Assembly (NCBI GenBank): GCA_024516155.1
Contig: JAJJXM010000012.1
Coordinates: 124,001 to 188,000 of the forward strand
DNA length: 64,000 nucleotides
Source: Pyronema omphalodes
Lineage: Eukaryota > Ascomycota > Pezizomycetes > Pezizales > Pyronemataceae
Direction: 5' to 3'
Of this stretch, positions 35,721 to 46,710 are shown piece after piece (within the stretch, counting starts at the first letter, position 1; the number at the start of each line of letters is the position of its first letter). Position numbers and translations under genes: made by a program. Under the pieces are notes generated by a model, which searched no databases, was not told the origin of the DNA, and saw nothing but the letters and a program-made list of their open reading frames with translations.

Positions 35721-36405
35721 GTTTGTAGATGACGAATCTATATTAAGCTTACTATGATAATGGGAATAAATGATTGTAGATTGCGGAGTCTTGTTTTGCT
35801 GAAATTACAAAAGTCGTAAAAGATGGAGATGAAAGAGTAGTATTAAAGGGGGAGGAGCTCGGGTTTATACTCTAACAAGGCGCAGTAGTGATATCACCGC
35901 GAAGTGCGCGTCAGGTGTGCCTGACGAGAGCGGTAGCGTGCCGATTCGACAGGGATTCTGGGCTCACATGAACACCGTCGAGACTTACAATTGAGCACAG
36001 TGATATCGGGTGATACAGACAACTTGTTTGATTATAACCGGAATTGGTGACCTCCAGGCCGGGATGTATCGAACTGTAAATCTGTCAGAATCGGTTCTCA
36101 TATTGAATGACCATGCCAACAAGGTTTTGAGTTTCACCTTACTTCTCCACGTCAGCTCATCTGACTTGCTTATCATCCGGCACCTCCTGTCAGCATCGCG
36201 CGCTTCAGGTAAAAATCACCACAAGGGCCAACGGTCGTCCATGAAAGGCCATCATATGAGGTTTTAAGATTACTACAAGCTCGAAATAATGTGATATCAT
36301 CGGAGTATCCTTAAAGGACCTGTCGCTTCTCTCGCTTACTCCCGCGATCATCTCTTCTTTCCTTACCTCCCCTGGTGTCCTTCCCGCCGTTACCTATGCC
36401 CTTTA
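35721..36405. other. Intergenic stretch
   Basis: The 5' flank of the 384-aa gene and the 3' flank of the small gene at 36406, both minus strand. No frame resembles a protein family. Confidence 0.5.
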
Positions 36406-36711
36406 TCACTGCTGTCTACCATTACCGCCCTGTCTTTTCCGAGACCCTGAACCACCTGTTGGTGATCTATCTGCCTGGTTTCCGTCCTGAGCAGGTGGAA
36501 CCCCCGCAAAAGCCTTCAGCATGCGAAGGCGAATGCGCGGAATGCTCTATACAGAGAATTAGCTATGTACTTAGGTAAGGATATAGAGAAAAAAACACAC
36601 CTCGTCATTAGCAATCGAATGCATGGCCAGCAACTCCCAGCATTCGAGGTTTACAGCGAGATTGTAGCGGCGCTCTAGGGTTTCGTAGTCGGTTGCAGAG
36701 TGGTCTGTCAT
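36406..36711 (-). CDS. Small conserved fungal protein, 83 aa
   Basis: Two exons, 36711-36601 (37 codons) and 36546-36406, join across a 54-nt intron (donor GTGTGT, acceptor TATAG) in phase 0. The N-terminus reads MTDHSATDYETLERRYNLAVNLECWELLAMHSIANDE, and exon 2 continues SIPRIRLRMLKAFAGVPP, then a Gly/Arg/Gln-rich tail. The pattern E-R-Y-N-x-A-V-N-L-E-x-W-E-L-L-A-x-H-S-I matches small uncharacterised proteins I recall from many Pezizomycotina. Function unknown. The gene is too short and too split to appear as one reading frame, and was found by reading the splice sites. It is divergent from the TMEM115-like gene at 37691. Confidence 0.7.
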
Positions 36712-37690
36712 ATCGGCTTGTAGTTTTACCGGTTTCTCAGATGTTTAGGTTTTAAAATCGCGAAAAGACTCGAGTCAAGGACAAGGTGGGATTGTTTTCC
36801 GTCGGCGCAAACTCGGGAAAGGAGAGCGGTGTGTGCAGGTAGAAGGGGCAGCGGGGAATTGGTGCGTAAATGCGCGGTTATCGAGCTGGTCGCGAAGCGA
36901 GGAAGCTTCCACTTGATTACTGGCTCGGCAGGCGAACCAGGTGATATTCTGTGCTGAATTTGGAATTATTCCTCTGATTTTCTCTGATTTATTACGGGTA
37001 ATTATTTGATGAGTTATAATTGGTTGGTATTTACGAGATTTTGGCCTGGTTTTTTTGATTTTCGCTGATTTGAGCTCTACTGGGAAGAAGGACCCTGGAA
37101 CAACCGGAAAAAGAAGCGAAATCTGTGGCGATTTTTTACTGGATGTGATGAATTATGATCCAGAATTGGGCCGTTATTTTCGGGGGTTGGAATGGGGCAT
37201 GTGTGAGGAGTGTTGGGAGCTATTCGCGGAGATATCTGACGACTGTTTGAATGGTGCGCATAAACAGCTTTGGATAGCTCTGGATGTGAGCGAAACATTT
37301 CTCGAGCCCTAAGCGGGTAAATTCGCTAATTCTACATACTGGATAAACACCAAGCCGCTCGAGCTCATAGCTTTCTCCCGATTGAACCATTCTCTCGGCA
37401 CTATGTATGTACGTCAAAGAGCTTTCGCCTTACCACTGAGAGCCTGCTGCCTGCATAACTCTTAATCCCACATGGCGTTCAAACGACCTCCCTCGGCCAC
37501 TTTCTATCGCCAAAATCTCAACTGAAACTTCAAAGAATTTTGCGGCTCTCTCCAACAGCTGCCGCAATATCCACAAGTCGCGTGCCCCGGTAGCTATCGC
37601 CAAGCCACTACCGTCGTCACCCTCACCTCTCTAACACCCTTCCTCCGTGCCCGCCGAAGAACACCTCTAACCCCTCCGCCGCCCGAAACA
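36712..37690. promoter_or_regulatory. Divergent intergenic region (979 bp)
   Basis: The promoter region for the 83-aa gene (left) and the TMEM115-like gene (right). An 85-codon plus-strand frame at 37055-37312 is open but unsupported. The final 200 bases are CT-rich, as is common in fungal 5' UTRs. Confidence 0.5.
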
Positions 37691-38913
37691 ATGCAAGCCT
37701 CCGCGCACCGGCTTCTGTTGCTCCTCGCAACAATCTCCTCCATCATCGTCGGCACGCTACGCTATCGAGCATGGATGATACGCGACAGCCGACCAGCAGA
37801 CAGCGATGCGCCTCCGGAGGATGAATTCTTTACTGTACCCTGGATTACAGTTGTACCGGCAGAGTCGATGGTTTATCCTTGGACGTTCTTTACGAGCACC
37901 TTTGTGGAGCAAAATATTTTCACTTTGATGTTGGGGTTGGGTACGATTTTCTATGGAGGAAGATATCTTGAGAGAGCTTGGGGAACGAAGGAGTTCGTCA
38001 AGTTCGTCTTGGTTGTCTCGGTGCTGCCGAATGTCGTCGCCTTTGTGATTTACAATGTGTGGTTTGCGTTGGGTGGAAATGTTGAGAGAATGTGAGAACC
38101 CCACATGTTTGTGTTGCTGGTCATAGCTTGCTGCCCCGCCGCAATGACCTCCTATAAGCAAGGGACTAGAGCTAACGTCATTCTTTCGATAGCTTCTCTA
38201 CTATCTGTGGAGGCTTCGCTCTTCAGGCGGGATTCCTTGTAGCTTTCAAGCAGCTTGTTCCCGAGCATACCATTACGATTTTGAAGGGTGTGCTCAAGAT
38301 CCGTGTCAAGCACTTTCCGGCGCTCTTCTTATTCCTCAATGTTCTGTCCGGACCAATTTTTGGAACTGATGTGTCGGCGATTCTTACCATTCTCGGATTC
38401 TTGATTTCCTGGACATACCTCAGATTCTACAAGCGTAGCTACCCGGATCTTGGGACGAATCAGGCACCGAGTTTGAAGGGTGATGCCAGTGAAATCTTCG
38501 CTATGTAAGCATACTTCCTGCTCCTCCCGCCCTGGATCTTCTGGAAGCTCGAGAGAATATTCTAACCAAGCGATAGTGCATACTTCTTCCCCGACCCTAT
38601 TCACCGTCCAATTGCCATCATTTCCAACATCATCTGGAACATTATGGTAGCCTGTCGCATCTGTACCCCCTTCTCCGCCGCCGATATTAGCGCATCCAAC
38701 AAGCAGCCCCGCGAGAGCGGTGATATCAGCTACATTTTTGGATCATCGCAGAACAACCGTGGTGGCAGTGGAAGAGCAGAAGCGGAGAGACGGCGAGCAT
38801 TGGCCTTGAAGGCGCTGGATCAGCAGCTTCATGCTGCTGCTTCGAATAAGACGGCAACTACTTCGGGGCCGAACGTGTTGGGCGAGACAAGTTTGGATAC
38901 CCGCGAGGCATAG
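37691..38913 (+). CDS. TMEM115-type rhomboid-like Golgi membrane protein
   Basis: Three exons, 37691-38091, 38193-38504 and 38577-38913, join in frame to 349 aa. The protein belongs to the eukaryotic DUF1751/TMEM115 family, which has a rhomboid-like fold without a protease active site and works in Golgi organisation or retrograde traffic in animals. Recognisable segments: WITVVPAESMVYPWTFFTSTFVEQN, LGTIFYGGRYLERAWGTKEF, TICGGFALQAGFLVAFKQLVPEHT, VKHFPALFLFLNVLSGP and SWTYLRFYKRSYPDLG, then DPIHRPIAIISNIIWNIMVA. The C-terminus is cytosolic, Ala/Arg-rich (AEAERRRALALKALDQQL). Several hydrophobic helices span residues about 5-260. Introns are 101 and 72 nt. The start at 37691 follows a CT-rich leader and gives the usual N-terminal helix. 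Confidence 0.87.
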
Positions 38914-39760
38914 GATGCCTACTACAATTTTGGTTTTAATTCTACTTCTTCGGGGACCAGAGGAGCGAAAGGTCTCGGTATAGTTCGGAGGGATGAGAGC
39001 GGGAATGTAGATATGTTTGTATGAGGCTTTGTGAGCTTGGGAAAAGGTTTAATGGTTTTATGAAGCGGGAGTTGGAATTGGGAATTAGCTATGATACCTA
39101 GTTATGTGACTTTAGACGTTTTTGATGCGATGTCTACTATTACTGTGTGAAGGTTTGGATGTTATGAGCGTCGTTTTAGCCTAACAGCGTACTGTATTTG
39201 AGCCAATGAATTTATGGGTAAGGGTGAATCGTTTATTAAGGATGTTTATGGTGACTGAGATAGCTGAGGGATAATCGTAATTAGGGTTACTGATCGTTAA
39301 AAGATAGCGGTAAGCTTATAAAACTACCGGAAGAAACGGATGCGTTTTGAAACTTGGTGAATAATCATAGCAGTGATAATGTGGAAAGCTTCATGTGCAT
39401 TTCACAGGGTCTTGTGTTCCTGAAGCTCTAGAAACATTTGAACACGTTATTTCTAGCTTCAGGGTTCACAGACGTCGCTTCAGAGCATTGTCCGACGCAT
39501 CACCACACACGCTACCCGCGATTTACGCGTTCAGCCCTCACAACAACCTCATCTCAACTTCCTAATCTTGCGGGTTATGTGATAGGATAGCGGTGTTTCA
39601 CTCCCCCGTCCCCGTTGCCAAGCATCCACGCCCTACCTACGGTGCTCTAGTAAAGTTGACAGTTACTACATTCATTCCAGACCTCTAGCTTCCGCTCTCT
39701 CGGCGTTCGAACATCACCAACCAACACCCACCGCCTTGGACGGTCCGACACTCGTTCAGC
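38914..39760. other. Intergenic stretch
   Basis: The 3' flank of the TMEM115-like gene and the 5' flank of the GT34 gene. The last 200 bases before 39761 are CT-rich. No gene seen. Confidence 0.5.
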
Positions 39761-40908
39761 ATGCATTTTGCGCTTCCTACCAGGGGTAATTACCGCTCCT
39801 CGCCATTCCTCACCACCTCCGTGTCGCGAAAATATCCTCGAAGACCTCTCTACGCGCTTTTGGGCTTCGTCGCTATTGTCTTCTTGTTCTACCGACTCAT
39901 CAGCGGAGATGGACGTCCTGCCGATGCCCCACACACCGTCATGGTTCTGGTCTTGAACCGCACCGGCTTCTCAAATGATTACATTAACAAAGTTGTCCAG
40001 AACCGTCAGGAGTATGCCCAAGCTCATGGTATGCACCCTTCCCTTCCCCGAGTGCACCCCCGAGTTCTCCAGTGGCCGTAAGGAAACTCGAGGTAATTCG
40101 GGGAACTCGAGGAAATCAAGGAGACTGAATTGGACACCAACTGACATTTCCAGGATACGGTCTCTTCGTCAAAGAAACCACCGACTACCCCGGCAACGGC
40201 GCCTCCTCTGGATGGGCACGTATCCCCGCAATCCGCCACGCAATGTCTACCTACAAGTACACCGAGACCTTCTGGTACCTCGACCAAGACGCGATTATCA
40301 TGAACCCATCATTATCCCTCGAATCCCACATCTTCGCCGAGCTTCCTAACTTGATCCGTCGTGATGTCCCTGTTGTTCCTCCGGATTCCATTATCAGGAC
40401 CTACCGCCATGTCCCAGCTGAGAAGGTTCAGATGATTATGAGCCAGGACAAGACTGGATTGCAAGTTGGAAGTATGATTATCAAGGCGGGAACCTGGGCT
40501 CAGTATTTCCTCGATGCTTGGTATGATCCTATGTTTAGGTTCTATAATTTCCAGAAGGGAGAGCAGAATGCTTTGGTAAGTTTATCCATCTTGAAACTTT
40601 CCAGCCCCTTGATTTGCTGTCATCGGCGGGATCGGCGGGATCGACAGTGGGCATACGAAGAAATGAGGCTAATTGTTGGCTTGGAACTACAGGAACATAT
40701 CGTTCAATGGCATCCTACTATCTTGACTAAGCTTGCATTAATCCCTCAGAAAACCTTTAATTCATTTTCTCCAAAGTCGATTGATAGCGAGGATACCTAC
40801 ACAGAGGGAGACTTTGTGATTCGTTTCAATGGATGCTGGATGCCCGAAATTGATTGTGAAAAGGAGTTTAATGAATTCTGGAAGAGAAGGAAAACGATTA
40901 GTGCTTAG
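39761..40908 (+). CDS. Alpha-1,6-mannosyltransferase, GT34 family (Mnn10/Mnn11 type)
   Basis: Three exons, 39761-40028, 40154-40575 and 40693-40908, join to 301 aa. It is a type II Golgi membrane protein with a basic N-terminus and one signal-anchor (PLYALLGFVAIVFLFYRLIS, about residues 29-49), then a GT34 catalytic domain with FVKETTDYPGNGASSGWARIPAIR, the D-x-D metal site in YLDQDAIIM (D133/D135), SGSMIIKAG-like LQVGSMIIKAGTW, and EGDFVIRFNGCW near the end. In yeast, Mnn10/Mnn11 are part of the M-Pol II complex that extends the alpha-1,6-mannan backbone of N-glycans. Intron 2 (40576-40692, 117 nt) is a multiple of three with no stop, so a retained form would add 39 residues; homologue alignment favours splicing (KGEQNAL-EHIVQWHP). 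The protein is shorter than yeast Mnn10 but typical of filamentous fungi. Confidence 0.9.
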
Positions 40909-41169
40909 AAGTGTTGCTGGTTGAGTTAGATTGGGTTGGGTTGGTTTAAATGGTTGGTTAGTTTAAAGGTTTTTAGTTTGTCTAATTGTGCGGTTTGATG
41001 AATATTCGGCTAATGTCTGTTTTTTTGTAACTTGCGTACTGTATTGTCTGAGACGTTGTTAAGTTGTGTGTTGGCTTGGTGTTTTTGTTAAAACATATAC
41101 CACGGTGGAGTGTATTGAGGTTCTAAAAATTTGTTTTAGTAATAGATATGATCTGGATCATTGCTATGG

Positions 41170-41215
41170 AGCCCCGCGGAGCCCCGCGGAGCCTCGTGAA
41201 GCCTCGCAAAGCTAC
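41170..41215. repeat. 10-bp GC-rich tandem repeat
   Basis: About four to five head-to-tail units related to GCCCCGCGGA (two exact, the rest diverged to gcctcgtgaa, gcctcgcaaa). It stands out in the AT-rich 3' flank of the GT34 gene. Confidence 0.75.
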
Positions 41216-43712
41216 GGGAATAAACTTTGTGTTGGTATCTTTTCAGTAAAATCGATTTTAAATCCACTTCCATTCCCAACCCTAAAGCTATACAATTGTA
41301 CATCCAATTAAGTGTGCCCCCAACCATTAAACCGTCTGAGATTTACATTGGCCGCCTTAAGTAACAGGAAACATTATCTCCCCCATGAAGAGATACCAAA
41401 TCGAAAATAATAAAACCCAAATCTTCCAGAAATCTATCTACCAATGTATACTTCCGCTTGACAGCTTTTTTACAGGCATACCATTTCCATCTTATGCACT
41501 CCCCATGCTTCATCCCCTAGCTTCAACCAACCTTCACCCCCAATAAACCACCTTTCTACATCCCTTATCTCCCGACAAAACCTAATTTCCATTCAAAGCC
41601 TCACTTGTTCTTATTACTTTACAAGTTACCCTTAATTATAACGATAAGGAGTTCGAAATTTAATTATCCAACGACAGCCTGATAGGAAGATGTTTGAGTC
41701 ATAGGGGTTCAAGAGGAAAGGAAAAGACTAGAAGGATGAAAGAATGTTGGAATGGGGAATACTGGAATTGAGGGTGTTGAAATGGAGGATATTAAATTTA
41801 TATGGGTTTACAGGTTTGATGAAATCTCAGCTCAGGTCTATGTTGTGGTTTATATTAGAAACAAGATACAATACAAAGATTGTTTCAGTGAGCTACAAGT
41901 AGTGGGCAGCCAGTGACAGGTAGTAGGTAGTAAGTTGTAGGTTGTAGGTAGAAGATAGAAGGTGGCAGACATGTGGTGACATGAAGTTTTCCTCCAAGAT
42001 TAAAAATTTCAAATTGATTAAAGCTCAGCAAGGTTAATTATCAAAAATATACCCGCTTGCTGCTGCCGTAGTTAAGATTGGTTGAGATCAGTTAATAATT
42101 CTACAATTTGCAGCATGGAATTGCTGTCCCCGCCTACCCCCCACCCCTAAATGGTATGATATACATAATCACCATATCTACTCTTCTCATACCCGATTTC
42201 CTGCAGTTGTTATAACTTCGAAGTTTAGCAAAATTTGAATACACATTACAGACATATCGTTGATGCCGCAGGTATATATCTAACGAGACTAAGGAGAATA
42301 ATTAGTCTTAAAGTTACGACTCGACATTGGACAGTTAATTAATGATGCAGTTATGGTCGATATATACATAGATGCATTTATGTAATGGACTGTAGTTTTC
42401 GTAGTATAAGAGGGTTGGTGATGATACTGCAACGGCAGCGTCTACTCAGAGGCTTATAGGGTTTGTAGAGTATACATGTTAGCTCTAGCTGTTCTCACTG
42501 CTCAGTGCTGCTACTGTGGTTGCTATTTTTATATAGAATCTGGATGAAGGATGAAATTTTGTACTGTATTGAATATTGAGCACTAAATAAGCTTTTGGGA
42601 TAACGGAATATAACTGTTAATGCAATTCCTGATGCCGAGAAGTTGACAATAAGTGCACTGTACTAAGCAGAACCAGGACTCTGGCACCCAGAATATTATT
42701 TTTTGTTTTTACATGTCTTACTCGCTGTCAAGTCCTAAAAGTATTGGTCAGAACAATAGCTTCTATGCATCTATATCAGAATTAACCTTACCGTCTTCAA
42801 AAGGCTTTAATGGTTTGTTATTTAGGATTTTCTAAAATGAATGGAAAGATGACGTTGCTTATAAGTATAACATACCAACCCACCAACTGAGAAAAAAGCA
42901 TACGTGATGCTATAACATATCCTCAACTCCACTATAATACAGAGCTAAGAGCTCCAAACCTTGATCTCCGAAAAAGTAGAAAATAAGAGGAAAAAAAGAA
43001 GAATTGCAAAATTGAAGCCATTGTATCAAGTAATGTCACAATTATATTTCCAAGAGAGCATTACAAGGAAACTGGAATAAGAGAAAAAATAAGGCATATA
43101 TCTGTGCTCATATAACATGATTCACCCCATCATCATGATCGAAGGCCAGCGAATTCAAAAAGTTATGTTATTTGTTTAAACCTATGCAGTTGGAGTTATA
43201 TAACATTTCTCAATATCTATTTTTTCTCTTCTTTTATTCCTCTTTGGTTTTTTTTCCTTCTCAAAAAAAAAAAAAAAAAAAAAACGAAATAAAAAAAAAG
43301 ACCGTTCCCAGTGATACACCATGACCACCACTTCCACCTGCACCCGCATCACAGTCCATCACCCTTCCTTCCAATCACAACCCATCACCCACCTATCCAC
43401 GCACCACAATCTCCCATATCGCGGGCCGGCCGATAATGGAGGGCCCCGCGAGGTGGCTTCGGCCACGAGTACGGGATTACGGGATTACGGGTGTTGCATA
43501 GAGTCCTGCATTCGGTCAGAGTACGATTAAAATCACATCAAGCGGGCCGACCGAAACCGGGACCTTCCCCATCATCCTCTCATTCCATCGGAACCCCCCG
43601 ACCCTACCGATACACCGATACACTAGGATACCGAAAGGAGCATCGGCATGACGTCGATACGCGGAGTCGGAGGAACGGAAAGCTTGTGCTAGTAGGCCAC
43701 TAGTAGACCAGG

Positions 43713-43770
43713 GGGTTATGGTGCATGGGTTATGGTGCATGGGTTATGGTGCTGGTGCTGGTGCTGGTGA
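43713..43770. repeat. 14-bp tandem repeat followed by GCTGGT triplets
   Basis: Three copies of GGGTTATGGTGCAT, then repeated gctggt. Confidence 0.85.
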
Positions 43771-44593
43771 TGGCGCTGATCTAACGCTTGTTAGATGCTA
43801 TGATTGGTTAGTGCGTTATTGGTACGTAGGCTGGATTTGTGTCTGTGGAAGACGAAGGGAGGATGGGAGGATTGGAGGATGGAACGATGGCTGGAACTCA
43901 TGGTTGGATGATGGTTGAGATAGACAGTTGGATGGTGGGTGTACATAAGATGGAGATGTCTCCACAGATCTACTGAGTTGGTAAGACATGTAGTTAGTAA
44001 GTGCGTACTATGCTGTAACTCGGAGGACTCGGAATAATAACTATAGACGCTTTGGGCTCGTGGACATGTGAAGTCACACGATACATATGTTGTAGGATCT
44101 TCTCTGACTATGTACTTTTTGTTACCGAAAAGTACAAGAAACCAAAGTCATACTGTAAACGAAATATATACCCTGTGCAGTGCTGTCGTATAGAAGTTCA
44201 CTCTAGAGGGTCCTATGGTGGTACATACGTCCGTCGTACACGCATCTATATACGCGGCCAAGCCCATAATCCTCAAATCATAACATAGGTAAGCCAGCAA
44301 GAGGTGAGGCGAGGCAAGTCTTATGATGGTGGTCTCATATTCACAATCACCCACCCTCACACTCACGCCACCACTTACTTCCGTTCATCCAGAGCTTATA
44401 ACGTGTTACCAAGAGTTTAAAAAATTACAGGGCTGAGAAAAAGGTATGCCATGGAAAAGAACAGGTGTCCTTGCATTTCTGGGCATTCATAAGCTTTTTA
44501 TGTATGTGCCTGTATCACCTCTCGTGACCCCGCGGAGAAATTGTCGGTCCGAAGGAAGGAAGGGGCTTCTGTAGGATCTATGTACGGTACCGT

Positions 44594-44654
44594 GACAAAA
44601 GTGACCGTCACTTTTCTGTGCTAAGCGCCGCGCGGGGTGACGGTCACTTTTGTC
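44594..44654. repeat. Perfect 18-bp inverted repeat (hairpin)
   Basis: The left arm GACAAAAGTGACCGTCAC (44594-44611) and the right arm GTGACGGTCACTTTTGTC (44637-44654) are exact reverse complements, separated by 25 nt that include a GC-rich GCGCCGCGCG core. The left arm is itself part of a near-palindrome (AAAAGTGAC-C-GTCACTTTT). No coding frame depends on it. Confidence 0.9.
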
Positions 44655-46080
44655 CAGCACCTCGTACCCTACCCGAGTACACGACTGTATGTACGTAGAG
44701 AGTAAGAAGGGTTCAGTGTTCACCTTCACCGTATTGTGGGGACCCCAGGGGGTGTTCGGACCTAAAGTATTTACTGTATGTAAGCATTTAGTGTCGGTTC
44801 TATCGGAGGTGACAGATGGTCGGGTCCGTTCGGGACGACAGCTGGGACCGCGGTGACTCCGATATGGGGTGAGAATCGGTTCGCGGGAAAGAACGCTCAC
44901 CCCAGATGGATGTGCGGCTTAAGTTTTTTTGGTTTGCTCCTCGGGTTCCGTCAGGTACATGCACCCAGACACCTTATGTCCCGAGCGCTAGATAATTCCG
45001 GAGCTTGTTGCTGTGGAGCTAATTACCATACGGAGCTTGAGAATAGTGGCGGTGATGGCCTCCGAGACGGTACGTGAGATAGGTAAAGCGTCCTCCGGCG
45101 CTGGTTGGTTTTAGGTAAGGTTTGTGAATAATTGAATGAGTTAATAATAACGGTTGGCTGAGTAAATAACTGTTAACTGATTTTAAGAGTCACACCAACG
45201 TAACCGTTGGCGATGCCGCGCTGCAACGTTTAATGAAGTGGGTGTTTTTGAGTCCCACCAAATTTTATCAAATTCCTTAGCCTACCGTATCAAGTAACGT
45301 TTATTGATAACGTTTAACTCCTCAAGTATTATTATCATTATTATCGTTATTATCGTTATCATTTTGTGATATCAACCAACCAACCGTTGCCTAGCTGATC
45401 CGAAAATACCGAAATACCGGCAGTTGTACACAGTACTGAATAACGATTACCCATTCCCATGACGTGAAGAAACCCAGGTTCACAGGCAAAACATCCTGAC
45501 TTCCCGCATCCGAGAAGCTCGCAAGACCAGGATCCTGATACCCTGCCCTGTCCTTCCAGCTCGGAAGCTGGTCTGTGTCTGAGCTTCCTGGTTCTCGTGT
45601 ATCTCGGGAACTCGCTTTCTGTGACAGGACAGCACTTTGTGCTTGTAGACTTTCGAAGTTTGGCTTGATCTTTGGAGGTAAATGGTGCCAGTTGTGTAAC
45701 TTTATCGGACTTTGTCAGACCTTTTCACGTCAAGTGCAAAACCAACGACCAACGACCAACGATCTGTATCTTACCCCACATTGTGAAGTTGCACTTCTCA
45801 GCCTTTGGCAGCGGATATGCAGTAATGTTGGCACGCGAGACTGGCGCTTGTCGTATTTGGTTCGGACTCCAACGGACTTTGAAGTGAAACTTATGGTCAT
45901 TTTCAAGGCAAAAAATGAGAGTTTCCCCTTGGGTATGGACAAAGTGTAAGGGAATATTACCGCGGGTGTCAACATTGCAAACATCACGCAATTCCATGGC
46001 CGCTGTGAATTTAAACATCCCCCCAGAGCCCCCCTCCGGACTTTCAACAACTGGATATCTTCATCTCATCCCTCTCCTTG

Positions 46081-46145
46081 CCATCTCCATCCTACCCCTC
46101 TCCTCCCCATCTCCATCCTACCCCTCTCCTCCCCATCTCCCTCCT
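46081..46145. repeat. 26-bp CT-rich tandem repeat
   Basis: Two full copies and a partial third of a 26-bp unit beginning CCATCTCCATCCTACCCC. It lies in the CT-rich leader about 600 bp upstream of the kinase start. Confidence 0.85.
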
Positions 46146-46710
46146 CCATCACCACCTCTCCTTCTCGCCCACAGAGTCTCGCCCGGTCAAGTCGGTAGTT
46201 TTCGGTTCAACTGTCGCACATCCTTTGTCTCTCACGTGCGGCCTACCGTTCATCCCTGCCGTGGTCTTACCTTGCCTGTCTTGCCGCTCCCCACACTTTG
46301 TGTCCTGACGAGGTTAGTGGCTCGAATCCCACACCGCACCGGCTCCGCACAGCACTCCGCAGCGTGCAGTGACTCAATCCATCAATAGTCTGTGAAATAA
46401 GGCAACTTACCTCCAGACCTTTGCTGTTCCTTTCCTTTCATTCTACTCTGCTTCACACACAAGATACCCCCCCTCCCAGCAGCGATTGTAATATTTCTAC
46501 GACATCTTGATACTCGATATCCGCTACCCCGCCAGTAACTACTAGAAGCACCTCGTTACAGCTGTAGTATTACACGGAGATACTTCGAAGCATACCGTCC
46601 ATTCGTCCACCGTCCCCGCCGTTACCGCGTTATTGGAACCTTTCGAAGCAGTTTAGATTCAGCTACAATACAACACCCAAAGAGAGAGCAAAGACACAAG
46701 ATCAGCAAAG

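Larger units (their letters stand above)
40909..46710. other. Gene desert (5.8 kb)
   Basis: No gene can be supported. Features seen: a 10-bp GCCCCGCGGA tandem at about 41170-41215, many short AT-rich frames, a long A tract at about 43265-43284, a 14-bp tandem at 43713-43770, a perfect 18-bp inverted repeat at 44594-44654, a TTATTATCG-type repeat near 45330-45362, and a 26-bp CT-rich tandem at 46081-46145. The last 700 bases are CT-rich and probably include the promoter and 5' UTR of the kinase gene. Confidence 0.55.

Noticed and set aside
37055..37312. An 85-codon plus-strand frame between divergent genes
   Set aside because: It looks moderately protein-like, but there is no family match, and it lies in the promoter region of two real genes.
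40243..40908. A 221-codon frame as a stand-alone gene
   Set aside because: It is exons 2 and 3 of the GT34 gene plus the frame-preserving intron; the signal-anchor exon upstream is required.
45575..45949. A 124-codon plus-strand frame upstream of the kinase gene
   Set aside because: No family; several overlapping frames on both strands are equally open. It is more likely an upstream non-coding region.
46300..46345. A tRNA T-arm-like sequence (GTGGCTCGAATCCCAC)
   Set aside because: The upstream 60 nt cannot fold into acceptor, D and anticodon arms, and box A is missing.
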